A stretch of DNA of 64,000 bases, from the NCBI RefSeq assembly GCF_016808095.1, contig NC_068972.1, positions 682,001 to 746,000 of the forward strand, given 5' to 3'. The notes beneath the pieces are model-generated. The model was not told where the DNA came from and did no database searches. It saw only the letters and a program-made list of their open reading frames with translations. Origin of the DNA: Vigna angularis (lineage: Eukaryota > Streptophyta > Magnoliopsida > Fabales > Fabaceae). Positions 24,372-36,611 of this stretch are shown here, piece after piece. How positions within the stretch are numbered: the first letter of the stretch is position 1; every line of letters begins with the position of its first letter. The position numbers were made by a program, and so were the translations under genes.

Positions 24372-27300
24372 AGATGGATGAGAGATTAAGATTATATGTT
24401 TAATTAAAAGAAGCTTCCAATTCTACTTGAAATAGATTGCATCAGAAGATAACAGTGGCTATATTTAAAGTTAAAGGTTAAAGAGGGTAAGGGGCACGTG
24501 CGTCTCATAACTGCATGAAATAGATATATACATCTTCTAGTGCATGTACCTTTGATTTGTTAGGTTTCATATTATTGCATCGTTATTCATTTCTATTTTA
24601 AATCACCATAAATTCAACAAATTAATGCTTTGACTTTCATTAGGTGAAATCCTAAAATTTCTTTTCATTTTATTATTTTAAGAATTAGATTTTAAAATCT
24701 AATTTAATTTTAGAAAATCGAGTTGTAAAATAAAGTTTATATTCACTTATATATTATAAATTAAATATTTTTTAGTCATGAAATTGAAGACAATTTGTTA
24801 TTGCGTATAGTGAATATTTTAAAGATTTAAATGTTTGTCTTCACTTTAATATTCGTTCTTATTATTACGACCATTTGATATGCAAGTTATGGTTGTTCAA
24901 TCTTAATATGGTCATCCTAGTTGTCTTGTAACATGTTTGACTGTTCCAAACTATAGGATATAGACTTTATTATTAGTCAATATAAGACTTATAACACACT
25001 TCTTCACGTCGAAACATATACATCATATGTATAAGACAAAACATTAATGGATGGTTCAATAACAAATAGAACAACATACTCAACAAATAATAAATTTTAT
25101 TATAATAGACTTTAAATTTGACTTTAATATTGTATTAAGGAGTAAACTTTTAGTTTCACTTAAACTCAAAAAAAAATAGTGACGCTGATTCCGTCACATA
25201 CAAAAATTAAAGCACTAACACAAACATTTTACATATATTATTTTAAATATTTTACCTTAGTCATTGAGTCAATAAAATTAATATTTTACACTTAGTTTAG
25301 TTTAAGGTAAGAAAAAGACGCCTTTTATATTTGTTAACAACACATATTCATTAAAATTAGGAGTGGGTAGTAGTCATTTTAGCTTTGACTTTTGAAACTC
25401 GTGTTTGATGGAAACATTTATGAAATAAATTATTATTTTTAGTTTGAATGCGACTTTCAAAAGCCTCCTTACGAAGGGTTTGGTTAGTGGGCTCAACTAG
25501 AGATCTGAAAAAATAAAAGAAAATATTAATAAAACTTTATTTATCTTTTTCCTTTCATTTTATTAAGAACTAGTTTATCCAATTAAAATTAATGAATCAA
25601 TTAAGTTTTATATTTAAATATCTTTAACTGAGTCTTTATTAAATTTTTGTAATCAATTGAGTATTTAAAATTTTAAGATATCCATTTTTTTATTAATTAA
25701 GTGACATAAATCTTATCTTATTCATTTTTATATGGTAAGAGACGTGAAATAATTTATGATTAATATAAATTGATATTGTAATTAATGTTAAGACATTTTA
25801 TTATTTTAGAAAGTTGTATCATATCAATATGCATACATCAAATTTTCCTAAATAAATTTCTTTAAGTTAACATTGTACTATATATTTAGTTTTTAACTTT
25901 TATATAAGTTAATTTCAACTTTATGAAAAAAAAAAACAAATTTAATTTTTCTTCATATTTTTCTTATCTAAAAGCTTTCAAGAAAAATGTTGTTCCATCC
26001 ATCTTATTGACTGGTACTGATAAATTAGCCACAAATGATAAAAAAAATTATAAATTATTTACATCATTATTGCTAGGTTTATAAAAAATTGTCGGCAAAT
26101 GTAAATTTGGTGTAAGGAAATTAACCACCAACAGCCAACAATGTTTTATTTTACTTGTCTTCTATAAACTAACATGCTTTCAAATTATTTGTTGTGTATT
26201 TAATTCTTATCTATCTTATTTATTTAAATCCGTAAGTCCATTCATTGGAAAATTTGGTCAACTTATTCATGTCAAACCCTTACCCAATAAATCTAGAAGG
26301 CTATAACCTATGCAGTACTCAAACATTACAATATAACTGAACCTAACATGTTGCATACAATAAAACGAATATCTAAATCTAAAAAAAGTGAATAATATAT
26401 GAAATTTATATATATATGTCACATTTTCATTATCTTAAACATTACAATGCGGAACTAAGGAAAGACAGTTTTCTTTTATACAATCATGGTAGTTGTTAAA
26501 AAAGAAATATCAAATGTAATTTTATAGTAATTTAGTATATTTTTTAAAATTAAAGTAAATATAATCAAGAATAATAAAAAGCAAAAAAAAAACGTTAAAA
26601 AAAGAAATGCCGTTAACGTTCCCCATCATTCTAAACATCACTCAATTATCATGGACCATAGAAGCAAGACTAATTAATAAAGGGAGATTAGAAAATACTA
26701 AAATTAATGCATGAATGATTGTGTATTATTATAAAATTTTTAAAATATATAAATGGGTTTCTTCAAGGCTCTAAAAGGCTTTTATTTTATTGTTACAAAA
26801 CCACAAATTAATGAAAAAAAGGTACAAAAAGTTACTATAAATTGAAATACTTTATAAAATTAATTATTTGAATTTGAGGTTCTAAATATTTTTTCTAGTA
26901 AAATAACTTTAGTTGAGTTAAATTTTAGTTACACAACCCACCAAATTAGGTATAGTGGGTTTGTGCAAGGTACCAATTTGTTTCCATTTTAATTAACTTG
27001 ATTGCTGTTTTCACCACCAATGTTAAGGAAAATATCCATTAATTGATTTAGATAACTATTGATTACTTTCATTGTTTTAAATGCTTGTGGTGCTATACAA
27101 GATTAGGCTGCTATATCCCAAGCATTTAATGAAAGAAAATTCATACATATTTATTTTACTGGTTTTTTATTTGATTTTTCTTCCTAGACTTAGAGTTTCT
27201 CTGTAATTAAAAAAAAATAAAAATCAGATATCAATGTAAAAGAGATTAAACAGAAAGAAAGTTGAAAAAAATAAAATATTATGTTGTGAAAAATATATAC

Positions 27301-29106
27301 ATGAATAAAATTTCGCTTGGATTAAGAGATTGGGTTCCACTGTCAAATTATGATCTAATGAGAAGATAAAGGGACAACAAAGAGGACCCTAATTTTTTTT
27401 AATTTTATTATTTGGTTATTCATTTTAATTTTCATTAATAAAATGTTTAATCAGGCCTTACAAATAATGATGTTGTTTGTTTTAAGAAAAAAACCGAAGT
27501 TATAGTATAAATCTTTTGTAGGCTTAAAACCTATTTTGATCTTTAAAATAAGGGCGATTGTTCTAAGTAGTTTTATGTTTTAAAAAGAGTTTACTAATAT
27601 TTCATTTTTTTAAAAAACGGTTTAAGTTAGTCCTTTTTTCTTAAGGTGTTAAAAATCTAACCATGCAGTTGTCCCCTGACCAAAACTTATTGAGTTGTCC
27701 ACTTCTTCTCATTGCGTGACACTCTGTGGTAAAATGACGTGTCAATTTTGAATTTTTAAAATTAAAGTTAATGATGTGGAAATGTTTTAAGAGAGGGTTA
27801 AAAAAAGAGATTAAGGTTAGAATCAATCAATTTGGGGTTGAAAAATTTGGTGAAAGTGGTGTTGAAATTGGGATCGTAGTGGTTCGTTGAAGGAAAATTT
27901 CAAGAGCATAGTTGAAGTCGGTACTTTTCTTGGTATATTTTTGTGATTCATATCTCGCTCCAACCACTTTCCTCACCTCAATGGTGGTGCACAAAAGCAA
28001 ACGGCCATGACTAGGGGTTTCGAGACCCACGTGAGAGAAAAACTAGCGAGAAACAGAATGCGAAAAACAAATTGGGGATTTCCCAATTTAGGGTTTTTCT
28101 AATTTAGAATAAGGGTTTTTGATTGAGGTTCCTCCACGGCGACACCAAAAAAGAAGAAGGACATTTGTTAATTGGGGATTTTCCTTCCAAAATTGGGTTT
28201 TTCCCAAATTAGGGTTTCTTAACGAATATAATCAAAATTTTCAGATATTATAAAAGGAAATATTTTATTGAGTTTTAATTTCGTTTTTTTAATCAAACTA
28301 TAATCATTCTTCCTTACTTCCTGCTTGTATCATTCAACCTGTGTAAACCACTGTTTCAAGAAGTAAAGAAAGTGGTATCACTTTCACAAGCCATTGTCAA
28401 CCACTATAATAAGAGTTAAAGGACTATGAACCTTAAGAACGAATAAGGGAACAATGGATTGAAATTGATTATAGATATACAATTCGTAATCAATTAAAGA
28501 ACTCCAAATTTGATTCATGTTATTTCGTCCTTGGGAAGGAGTCATTCCTATCTCGCCACAACCATTTTCCTCACCTCAGGGATCGAACCCAGACCCTAAC
28601 CCTTCTTTTTTTAAGCTCTGTCAAAATATTACCATATAATAAATTTATTTTGTCTCAATTTTAATTTTACACAACAAAAAGAATTAACTTGACCCATTTT
28701 TATATGGGGACGTATGACCACTTTCAACCTTCTTCTATAACCAAAAGAAGAACTAAGCCTTTTGTGTATTATTGAATCCGCGTAGTTAATTTTATGAATT
28801 ATCATAATATATTAATTACTGAAAACGTAATTTTGTTATGATTAAGCACAATCTGTAATCCAAAACGTAGTTTTGTTATTTAAATGTTAAAATATTGAAT
28901 TTGTTAGTTTGATTTAGAGAGGCTGAGGAAAAGTGAAAAGGTGGAATTGAACGGTGAAATTTCAATGGCGGGGATTCAGATGCTACCGTACGGCGACGTC
29001 GATTCCAATTTGAGGGCTATGGCCGGGTCCGCCGAGGGTTTTGGCCGCCACGCCATCGGCGGCCTCCATGGTTCTCTGTATATCGTCACCAATCTCGCAG
29101 GCACAG
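24372..29106. repeat. Segmental duplication A (partner 45721-49623)
   Basis: Begins AGATGGATGAGAGATTAA in both copies and ends at the pectate lyase exon 1/intron 1 boundary. Long stretches are nearly identical: 25323-26380 matches 46806-47880 with few changes. Differences are an insertion in A (about 27511-28764), a replaced stretch at about 26400-26830, and an insertion and a tandem repeat in A'. No gene lies in 24372-28920. The high identity of non-coding DNA points to a fairly recent event. Confidence 0.9.
27511..28764. mobile_element. Insertion of about 1.25 kb specific to segment A
   Basis: Absent from A', where TAGTATAA is followed directly by ATATTATTAAATCGGCGTAG (49273-49304). The insert starts GGCTTAAAACCTATTTTGAT and has internal text (CCCAATTTAGGGTTTTTC, TCCCAAATTAGGGTTTCTTA) like that in the Mutator-type element at 60.3-61.5 kb. 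CTTTTGT near both edges could be a short target duplication. A phrase of about 30 bp, CTCGC..CAACCA.TTTCCTCACCTCA, occurs at about 27955 and again at about 28551. Terminal inverted repeats are not clear, so it may be truncated or composite. Confidence 0.6.
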
Positions 29107-29150
29107 ATAGTATACGATTTCCTTACCTGCAGAAGAAGATAGAAAACTGA
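28965..29150 (+). pseudogene. Pectate lyase exon 1 fragment with foreign tail
   Basis: Exon 1 (136 nt from the ATG at 28965) is identical to exon 1 of the intact pectate lyase at 49482-49617, as is the leader just upstream. Identity stops at 29106, six bases into what is intron 1 in the parent. The frame then runs on into unrelated sequence and stops at 29150, for a 61-residue product. All catalytic regions are missing. The duplicated promoter may still drive a short transcript. Confidence 0.92.
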
Positions 29151-29731
29151 TTAATCATTAGATAAGATTCCTTTTTGGTTTTATGCGCGTATACTTTTCC
29201 AGAACAGACATGAGTGAGACATTATCATATATACTACACAAGAGAAACAACAATAATTATAACAGTATCCTCCATGTCTCATGAATATTCTATCTTTAAT
29301 ATCTAGATTCCTCACATCCACAACAATTATTGAAGGAATGTGCACAGATGGACCAAGATATTTTAGACTAGGTCTGATTTTGTTCAAAATTCCTCCTGTA
29401 ATACCATAAAAGCGACAAAGCTTATTACCCCAGCATAAGCTGAGTACACTTTATATAGCATAGAAACCGAACTCAATAGTACACATGCTTCTCAAACCGA
29501 GCAGAGGAATAACACATAAAATAAAACTCAACAGAAAATGTAAATTTCTTCTCAACTTTCTCTCAACAAATCAACTCTACACTCTGTTCCTTCTCTAACG
29601 AGAATCAATACTTTAAAAGCTGCAAATTAACATAATCACATATTCCATAACTTCTAATTAAATAATTAACCTGTATAGTTTGATATAAAGAGTTTTACTG
29701 AACTATACCTCTCCCTCTGGCTGTACCCCAC

Positions 29732-31177
29732 CTAAATGAAAATCCTGCTTAAATCCAACCTCACAAAGCTAAGATAATCTTCATTGATCCAATCATACTT
29801 ATCCTTGAAAGGGTTACTCAGGTTCTCTGGAGGGTAACTTTCTATGCAATCCTTCCACACATTGGTATCATACAAGTCCCTCGTCACCTCCCAAACACAG
29901 CTGTTGCACTTAAACCCAGCTCCAAGACTAATCACCAGGATGCTATCACCCTTCTTCAGCCTCTTCTTCGCCTCCATGTAACCTAAAACGTACCAAATTC
30001 CACTGGAAGAAGTGTTCCCCCAACGGTGAAGTGTCATCCTCGAAGGCTCTAGGTCATATTCAGTGAGCCTAAAACCCTTGCCAATCCCATCAATAATTGC
30101 CCTCACTCCAGGATGCACACAAAAGTGCTCTATCCCTGTCTTCAAATTCAATCCCCCTCCCAACACATTATCATTCGTCTTTTTCTTGCCAAGTATCAGC
30201 CCAACCAAAATGGCTACCATCTCCCTCTTCTTCATCCCACTACACCATACAGAGACAAAAAAGAACCTTATCATTTCCCACACTGGCAGAATCTTAAGAG
30301 CCGTCGCTTGAAGGTTCACCGTAAAGGCTTGAGTAGCACTCTTCTTGACAAGACTCTTGGTGACGCGATGACCCAAATACCCCTGCTCATCTTCCATATG
30401 TATGCAGCAGTTGTAAGCGTCGTCATCGGCACTGTACTGGGTCCTCTCGACGTGCTTCAGTTTCAATATTGAACGGCCCTTCAGAGAACCTTTGTTTGTC
30501 AACATCACAGTGCAGCCACCAGAGCGAAAGAGGCAATTAGAAAACATCATTTTCTTGTCCGTGCCACAGTACCAATGTGCACCAATATCCTGAGTGCTCA
30601 CAACAATTCCGACAGAGTTCTTGTAAGTCTTGAAGAGTTGCTGCACCACATCAATAGCGATGACACTTGCACTGCACCCCATTCCTGTAAGATTGAAAGC
30701 TTTGACGTTTTCTCTCATTTTGTACCTGTTTATGACACGTGCTGTGAGAGAAGGTGCCGGCGAGAACAAGGACACGTTGACTACGAGGATGTCTATCTCG
30801 GAGGGTGAAATAGCCGTCTTCTTGAAGAGGTTGTCGAGTGTGTCGAACATGATCTCGTCTATTTCCTCGTACGTGTCCTTAAGAGATGGACACTCCTCTC
30901 TCCCTTCAAGAATGGTTCTGGAGCAGTAAGTGTTCTCCCCAATCCCCGAACCGACAATGGTTTTGAGGAGAAACCTCAACTCCTCCAACCTCAGTTTTGT
31001 GTTTCGTAGGACAATCTTTGTGGCGGAGACCGTGTTGAGTTTGGTGTCTTCTGGAGGCATAAAGCACTCGTAGGCCAACATGTAACATGCTTGGCTTCTA
31101 CGTTGAAGAATCAACTTGAAAAGGGAAAAGAAAGAGTATAATAAGAAGGGAAGGATAAATAAGAAGAAAACATCCAT
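29732..31177 (-). CDS. 3-ketoacyl-CoA synthase, copy 2 (KCS12/KCS19-like)
   Basis: Single exon, 481 aa. The start at 31177 (MDVFFLFILPFLLYSFF) aligns with copies 1 and 3. An in-frame ATG at 31243 overlaps the TATA region and is unlikely. One N-terminal membrane helix (about 3-22) anchors the enzyme in the ER, as in other KCS proteins. FAE1/CUT1-type domain: GMGCSAS with catalytic Cys168, FCVHPG with His355, GNTS with Asn388. Family role: condenses malonyl-CoA with a long-chain acyl-CoA, the first step of very-long-chain fatty acid elongation for waxes, suberin or sphingolipids. The short N-terminus with a single helix fits the KCS12/KCS19 group. Oddity: the normally conserved second Gly after the catalytic His is Val here (HPGVRA). 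Chain-length preference cannot be read from the sequence. Confidence 0.92.
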   Translation of the reverse strand: MDVFFLFILPFLLYSFFSLFKLILQRRSQACYMLAYECFMPPEDTKLNTVSATKIVLRNTKLRLEELRFLLKTIVGSGIGENTYCSRTILEGREECPSLKDTYEEIDEIMFDTLDNLFKKTAISPSEIDILVVNVSLFSPAPSLTARVINRYKMRENVKAFNLTGMGCSASVIAIDVVQQLFKTYKNSVGIVVSTQDIGAHWYCGTDKKMMFSNCLFRSGGCTVMLTNKGSLKGRSILKLKHVERTQYSADDDAYNCCIHMEDEQGYLGHRVTKSLVKKSATQAFTVNLQATALKILPVWEMIRFFFVSVWCSGMKKREMVAILVGLILGKKKTNDNVLGGGLNLKTGIEHFCVHPGVRAIIDGIGKGFRLTEYDLEPSRMTLHRWGNTSSSGIWYVLGYMEAKKRLKKGDSILVISLGAGFKCNSCVWEVTRDLYDTNVWKDCIESYPPENLSNPFKDKYDWINEDYLSFVRLDLSRIFI

Positions 31178-31228
31178 CTTTAGGTATATCAAAGAAGCTA
31201 GGGATATGGGGATGAGTGCAAATGCATG

Positions 31229-31243
31229 AGCATATATATACAC
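31229..31243 (-). promoter_or_regulatory. TATA region of KCS copy 2
   Basis: GTATATATATG on the minus strand, about 55 nt upstream of the chosen ATG, next to CATGCATTTGCA as in copy 1. The upstream flank to about 31640 parallels the flank of copy 1 (23830-24270). Confidence 0.6.
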
Positions 31244-32427
31244 ATAGGCAGTTATGCAATGTTAACATGCTAAGATGAGCTTCACTTTTCAAGATTCCAC
31301 TTTTAACTTCAAATAACATTGAATTGTAATATATAAATATATAAATTGGATGCATTTATATACTATTAATAAATTTTATTTAATTAGAGATAAACTCTCA
31401 TTAGTTTTAGGAACTAGGGAGTTTGATTGAGTTTGTCATGATAAACTCACTTACTAAATTCATTCACTTTGTCAAGTTGCGTGAGAAGGGAGGAAATAAA
31501 CAAATAAATAATCTGGCTTGTGACTGATCCCCGATCTCAGTTTACTTTCATTTTCCAATTGACACAGCGAAATTTCTAACCCTTCTTCGACCACTTATGA
31601 TCTATGTCGGATAAAAATGAAAAGTAATGTACACATTTATATTCATATTCATTTATATTATAAGAATAAAATAATTTTAAAAGAGTAAATTTTTATTTTA
31701 AAATATAAAATAAATTGAGATATATTAATTTTAAATAGTCTTAAATAGGTATAAGAAAATGAAAATATGTATTTTCATAATTTATGTTTTTAAAATAAAG
31801 AGTAACCTTTGTTCAAAGTCACACTTTGACTAGAGTGATAATTCACAATATAGAGTGGACGCGAATTTCATATTATACGTCAATTTTGTAAAGTTAATTA
31901 TTTTTAAAGTTTTTTTCTTGATACGAGAGTTATAAATTAAATTCTAATGTATTTATTATTTCATTCATTATTGTTTCATTATCAAATGATTTATTGATAT
32001 TTAGTTTTATGAACATGAGAAATATGTTAGAAGTCGGTTTTGTAAGTCTGTAATCCAAAGTTACATTTTTTTTTATCCACAATAATAAATAAATGTAATA
32101 TAGGATTCCTGAAAGTGGTTCAACTTCACTAAATAAAAACCTCTTGATAAAAATTAGATACAGAAAGCATTTACCATTGATACTAGCTACTCTGAGAAAC
32201 CATACATCAGCAATGTTTATTCCTTTGTTATTACAGCAGCAGCAGATGAAACATATATTGCAAGGGAAGTAAAACGTAACCATCAGATATTGATTGAATG
32301 ATATGTAGGCAGATGATAGTTCATAACTTCCCCATGTTCCTCTCAAGACATTGTTATAACAATAGTGTGCGATTGTTAGGATCAGAGAAAGGAAGGAATT
32401 GGCTGAAAAGATACACAAGATGATATA

Positions 32428-33618
32428 AAAGGATAAACACGATGAATTATTTTACCTTCAGTTGCTGAAAGGAACCCTACAAATAGCAGCTAAATCTTAA
32501 AAATGGAATGCTAATCGTAGTCATGATTATAAAGTTGCATTACAACACGATACGCATGCCTTTGAAATCAAATCTGAGCTATATAAGGATTATTTATTTG
32601 ATAGCCAAGAGACAAATTGTGACATGTTATACTAAGACACTTCTATACACCTCTTTCATACTTCAATTGTTAATTTATGGTAAAGAAATATAAGAAATCA
32701 ATTAATGTGAATTGTTACTGCTGGCTAGTTATACCTAATTAGTGTGCTTTGTAATAAATGATGTATGTAAATGTATAAAGTTTATTAGATTTAAGAGAAT
32801 GTTACGTTACGGACATGGTAACTAATAAAGAGACAAATTAAAAGTGTAACTAATATATTTAGATCTTTATACCGCACCTAAATTTTATGATCAGTGAGTC
32901 TATATTAATTCATAACAATGGGTTGTAGAAAATGACACATGACAGCGCAAAATGAAAATTATTTGTCTATAGCAATCATATACTGACAATTTAGGTTTCC
33001 TTTCTCATTAATTTGGTTTAGAAATCGAAATCAGAAAAAGGACAGTTACTTAACACACCACCAACATAAAATAAAAATGAAGGAAGAACTCGTTGGAAAT
33101 ACCACAGTAACCATATGATATCATCTCTCATATGGTACAATACTTTGAGTATAGTAGCGTAAAAAAAGATATTTAAAAAAACAATCATTAATTTGAAAAA
33201 GAAAACGTTCATATATTCAAAAAACAAGATTACTCAAAAAATTAATATTTCAATTTGTAACAAATAATTTTGTTGTCAATTCATTCTTTTAAGTTGTGAA
33301 ATTAATATATGTTGAGGAGGAAAAATATCAAAACAAAGGAGTGATATATAATGTGATAAATGATACAATATCTTAAGAAAGATTTAGGTTAAAAAATTCT
33401 AACAATATGATATATAAGGATGACATGTGCATGTATATTATATATTGCATGGAATATGTAGTACCAAAACCTAAAATGAACAGAAAAATGAAAAAGAAAA
33501 AAAAAAAGGTTCACAGCAGCCAATTGGGAAAACGATGGAGTCAGAAAAAGGCACAGCAACATTCAACTAATCAGTTGAAATTATGTTTGTATTCTATCTG
33601 TTTAAGAATTTTTTTTCT
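32428..33618. repeat. Segmental duplication B (partner 41105-42587)
   Basis: Collinear with B' through many anchors: GCTGAAAGGAACCCTA against GCTGGAAGGAACCCTA, AAGAGACAAATTGTGACATG against AAGAGACAAACTGTGACATG, and CAACTAATCAGTTGAAATTA against CAACTAATTAGTTGAAATTA. Divergence is much higher than for A/A', so the event is older. No conserved coding frame is seen; the plus-strand frame at 33407-33700 is not maintained in B'. 33619-34800 is AT-rich spacer. Confidence 0.8.
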
Positions 33619-35076
33619 GCAATATTCAGCAAACTATAATATTCAGAAAATACAGGTGGATTCTTTGAGAGATATTACAAAGGTTACATTCATTCTTTAA
33701 TAATACACGATATTACTTCAATAGAAAAACTTAATCTAATTTTTATATTTATCGATGTAATTTTGAAGCAAAAGGAAATTTGATTATATATATCTATATA
33801 TTTCATCACTGTTATATATTCTCCATCTCAATATTACAGGACTGTTCTGTCTCTCCAGAATATTACCTATGCATCCTTTAGAATATTTATAGATGATGAG
33901 TCATGATTTTCACAGGAAAGCAAGATAAAAAGTTAGATATGAGATAAATCCTTCTGTCATTAATGCTATGCTCCACAAAAGTTTAGCTGAACAGTTTCTT
34001 CAATCTGTACAGTTTATTAAAATATACGTACATGTACAATACATGTGTAAATATTGTTCAACAACCTTTTTTAATTTAGAGTTTGGTTTATTTTTTATTT
34101 ATTTATTTATATTATCATCTTTGTCTTTAATTTTTAATTTTATCTTTTTATTTTTATTTTTATATTTATCTATAATCTTCAGCTCTTTATTTTTTACTAT
34201 TTCCTAATTAACTTGTATCAATTAATAATAGTGAATTTATCTTATTTATACTTTTATAGAGACATTGGGCCGCAAAAGATGGGATAAAATAAGATATTTT
34301 CAGTTGCATTTAGTCTAAGAACAGTATTTTTAGCCACTGATTTTTCTTTCTGTTAGTGTATAGCACTAAATAATTAATTTCAACAGATCTTCGCTTTCAA
34401 TCTGTTCTTTTATTCACTGTATTAAAATTTGAGATTTTATTTATAAAATTTGACGATGTGAATTGAAACAACATAACATCGGTAAGTTTGCTATGTTTAA
34501 TAGAGCATAAGATAATTATAAGCTTATAAAATAGGCAATCAGAGACGTATGTCCATATCTTGTATCAATCAGCTTTTAAGTACATTAGATGTAGACTTGG
34601 AGTTATATATATATATATATATTCCATTATTTGATTTTGTTTTTTCTGCCACTGAGAAGATATAGAATTAGGATGTATTCATGAAAGTGTTTCTGATTGA
34701 CATCTTCGACGAAGTTATATTTGTTTAATGTTTTCTAGATCTTAACAGAGATGCCATTCACCAGTTGTGAATAAAACCACACCACATTAATAACATGAAA
34801 CTTTATTTCATAAATAGCACAACAATAGTACATGTTTGTCATCAAGTTTCTCTCAACAAATCAAATCTACACTTGTTCTTCCTCTGACTAATTATATGGA
34901 TCTTTGTGTTTAAACATGAACCAGAATAAAATACTTTCAAACCTGGAAATTAACATCATCGCATATTCCACAACTTCTAACTGAATAATTAACCTGTATA
35001 GTTTGATATAGAGTTTATATTTCTTTTCCTTTCTCTTCTTATTTTACTGAACTGTACCTCTCCCTCTGTACCCCAC

Positions 35077-36528
35077 CTAAAGGACCATCCTGCTAAAATC
35101 CAACCTCACAAAGCTAAGATAATCTTCATTGATCCAATCATACTTATCCTTGAAAGGGTTACTCAGGTTCTCTGGAGGGTAACTTTCTATGCAGTCCTTC
35201 CACACATTGGTATCAGACAAGTCCTTCATCACCTCCCAAACACAGTTGTTGCACTTGAACCCAGCTCCAAGGCTAATCATCAGGATCCTATCACCCTTCT
35301 TCAGCCTCTTCTTCGCCTCCATGTAACCCAAAACGTACCAAAGACCACCAGCAGAAGTGTTCCCCCATCGGTGAAGTGCCATCCTTGCAGGTTCTAGGTC
35401 ATATTCAGTGAGCCTAAAACCCTTGCCAACCCCGTCAATAACTGCCCTCCCTCCAGGATGCACACAAAAGTGCTCTATTCCTGTCTTGAAATTCAACCCC
35501 CCTCCCAACAGATTAACTTTTGTCTTTTTCATCTTGTTCCTTCCAAGAACCAGCCCAGTGAAAAAGGGTACCATTTCCCTTTTCTTCATCCCACTGTACC
35601 TTACAGAGGCAAAAAGGAACCTTAACATTTCCCACACTGGCAGAATCTTGGGTGCCATCGCTTGAAGGTTCACCGTCAAGGCTTGAGCGGCACTCTTGAC
35701 AAGACTCTTTGTGAGGCGAAAACCCGAGTACCCTTGCTCATCTTCCACCTGTATGCAGCAGTTGTAAGCCTCGTCATCAGCACCGTACTGGGTCCTCTCC
35801 ATGTGCTTCAGTTTCAATATTGCACGGTCCTTCAGAGAAGGCTTGTTTGTCAACATCACAGAGCAGCCACCAGAGCGAAAGAGGCAGTTAGAAAGCATCA
35901 TTTTCTTGTCCGTTCCACAGTACCAATGTGCACCAAGATCCTCAGTGCTCACAACAACCCCGACAGAGTTCTTGTAAGTCTTGAAGAGTTGCTGCACCAC
36001 ATCAATAGCGACGACACTTGCACTACACCCCATTCCTGCAAGATTGAAAGCCTTGACGTTTTCTCTCATTTTGTACCTGTTTATGATACGTGCTGTGAGA
36101 GAAGGTGCCGGCGAGAACAAGGACACGTTGACTACGAGGATGTCTATCTCGGAGGGTGAAATAGCCGTCTTCTTGAAGAGGTTGTCGAGTGTGTCGAACA
36201 TGATCTCGTCTATTTCCTCGTACGTCTCTTTAAGAGATGGACACTCTTCTCTCCCTTCAAGAACGGTTCTGGGGCAGTAAGTGTTCTCCCCAATCCCCGA
36301 ACTGACAATGGTTTTGAGGAGAAACCTCAACTCTTCCAACCTCAGCTTTCTGTTTCGTAGGACAATCTTTGTGGCGGAGTCAGTGTTGAGTTTGGTGTCT
36401 TCTGGAGGCATAAAGCACTCATAGGCCAACATGTAACATGATTGGCCTCTACGTTGAAGAATCAACTTGAAAAGGGAAAAGAAAGAGTATAATAAGAAGG
36501 GAAGGAGAAACAAGAAAAAAAAATTCAT
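35077..36528 (-). CDS. 3-ketoacyl-CoA synthase, copy 3 (KCS12/KCS19-like)
   Basis: Single exon, 483 aa, start MNFFFLFLLPFLLYSFFSLF at 36528, stop TAG. One N-terminal membrane helix, then a FAE1/CUT1 condensing domain. The catalytic triad is intact: Cys168 in GMGCSAS, His357 in CVHPGGRA, Asn390 in RWGNTSA. The His-Asn spacing of 33 matches that of FAE1. The loop between Cys and His is about 20 residues longer than in FAE1. The GAGFKCNNCVWEV motif near the C-terminus is typical. As an ER elongase condensing enzyme it should add two carbons to long acyl-CoA. It keeps every conserved residue I can check, so it is the best candidate for the fully active member of this cluster. Confidence 0.94.
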   Translation of the reverse strand: MNFFFLFLLPFLLYSFFSLFKLILQRRGQSCYMLAYECFMPPEDTKLNTDSATKIVLRNRKLRLEELRFLLKTIVSSGIGENTYCPRTVLEGREECPSLKETYEEIDEIMFDTLDNLFKKTAISPSEIDILVVNVSLFSPAPSLTARIINRYKMRENVKAFNLAGMGCSASVVAIDVVQQLFKTYKNSVGVVVSTEDLGAHWYCGTDKKMMLSNCLFRSGGCSVMLTNKPSLKDRAILKLKHMERTQYGADDEAYNCCIQVEDEQGYSGFRLTKSLVKSAAQALTVNLQAMAPKILPVWEMLRFLFASVRYSGMKKREMVPFFTGLVLGRNKMKKTKVNLLGGGLNFKTGIEHFCVHPGGRAVIDGVGKGFRLTEYDLEPARMALHRWGNTSAGGLWYVLGYMEAKKRLKKGDRILMISLGAGFKCNNCVWEVMKDLSDTNVWKDCIESYPPENLSNPFKDKYDWINEDYLSFVRLDFSRMVL

Positions 36529-36611
36529 CTCTAGCTATAGCAAAGAAGCTAGGGATAAGGGGAGGAGGAGGATATATGTTTGTAATTGTGGATGTTGAAA
36601 GTGCAAAGACA

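Noticed and set aside
28550..28620. tRNA gene on the minus strand (GGGTTCGATCCCTGAGG)
   Set aside because: A good B box is present but no A box at the right distance and no acceptor stem; at most a retroposon fragment.
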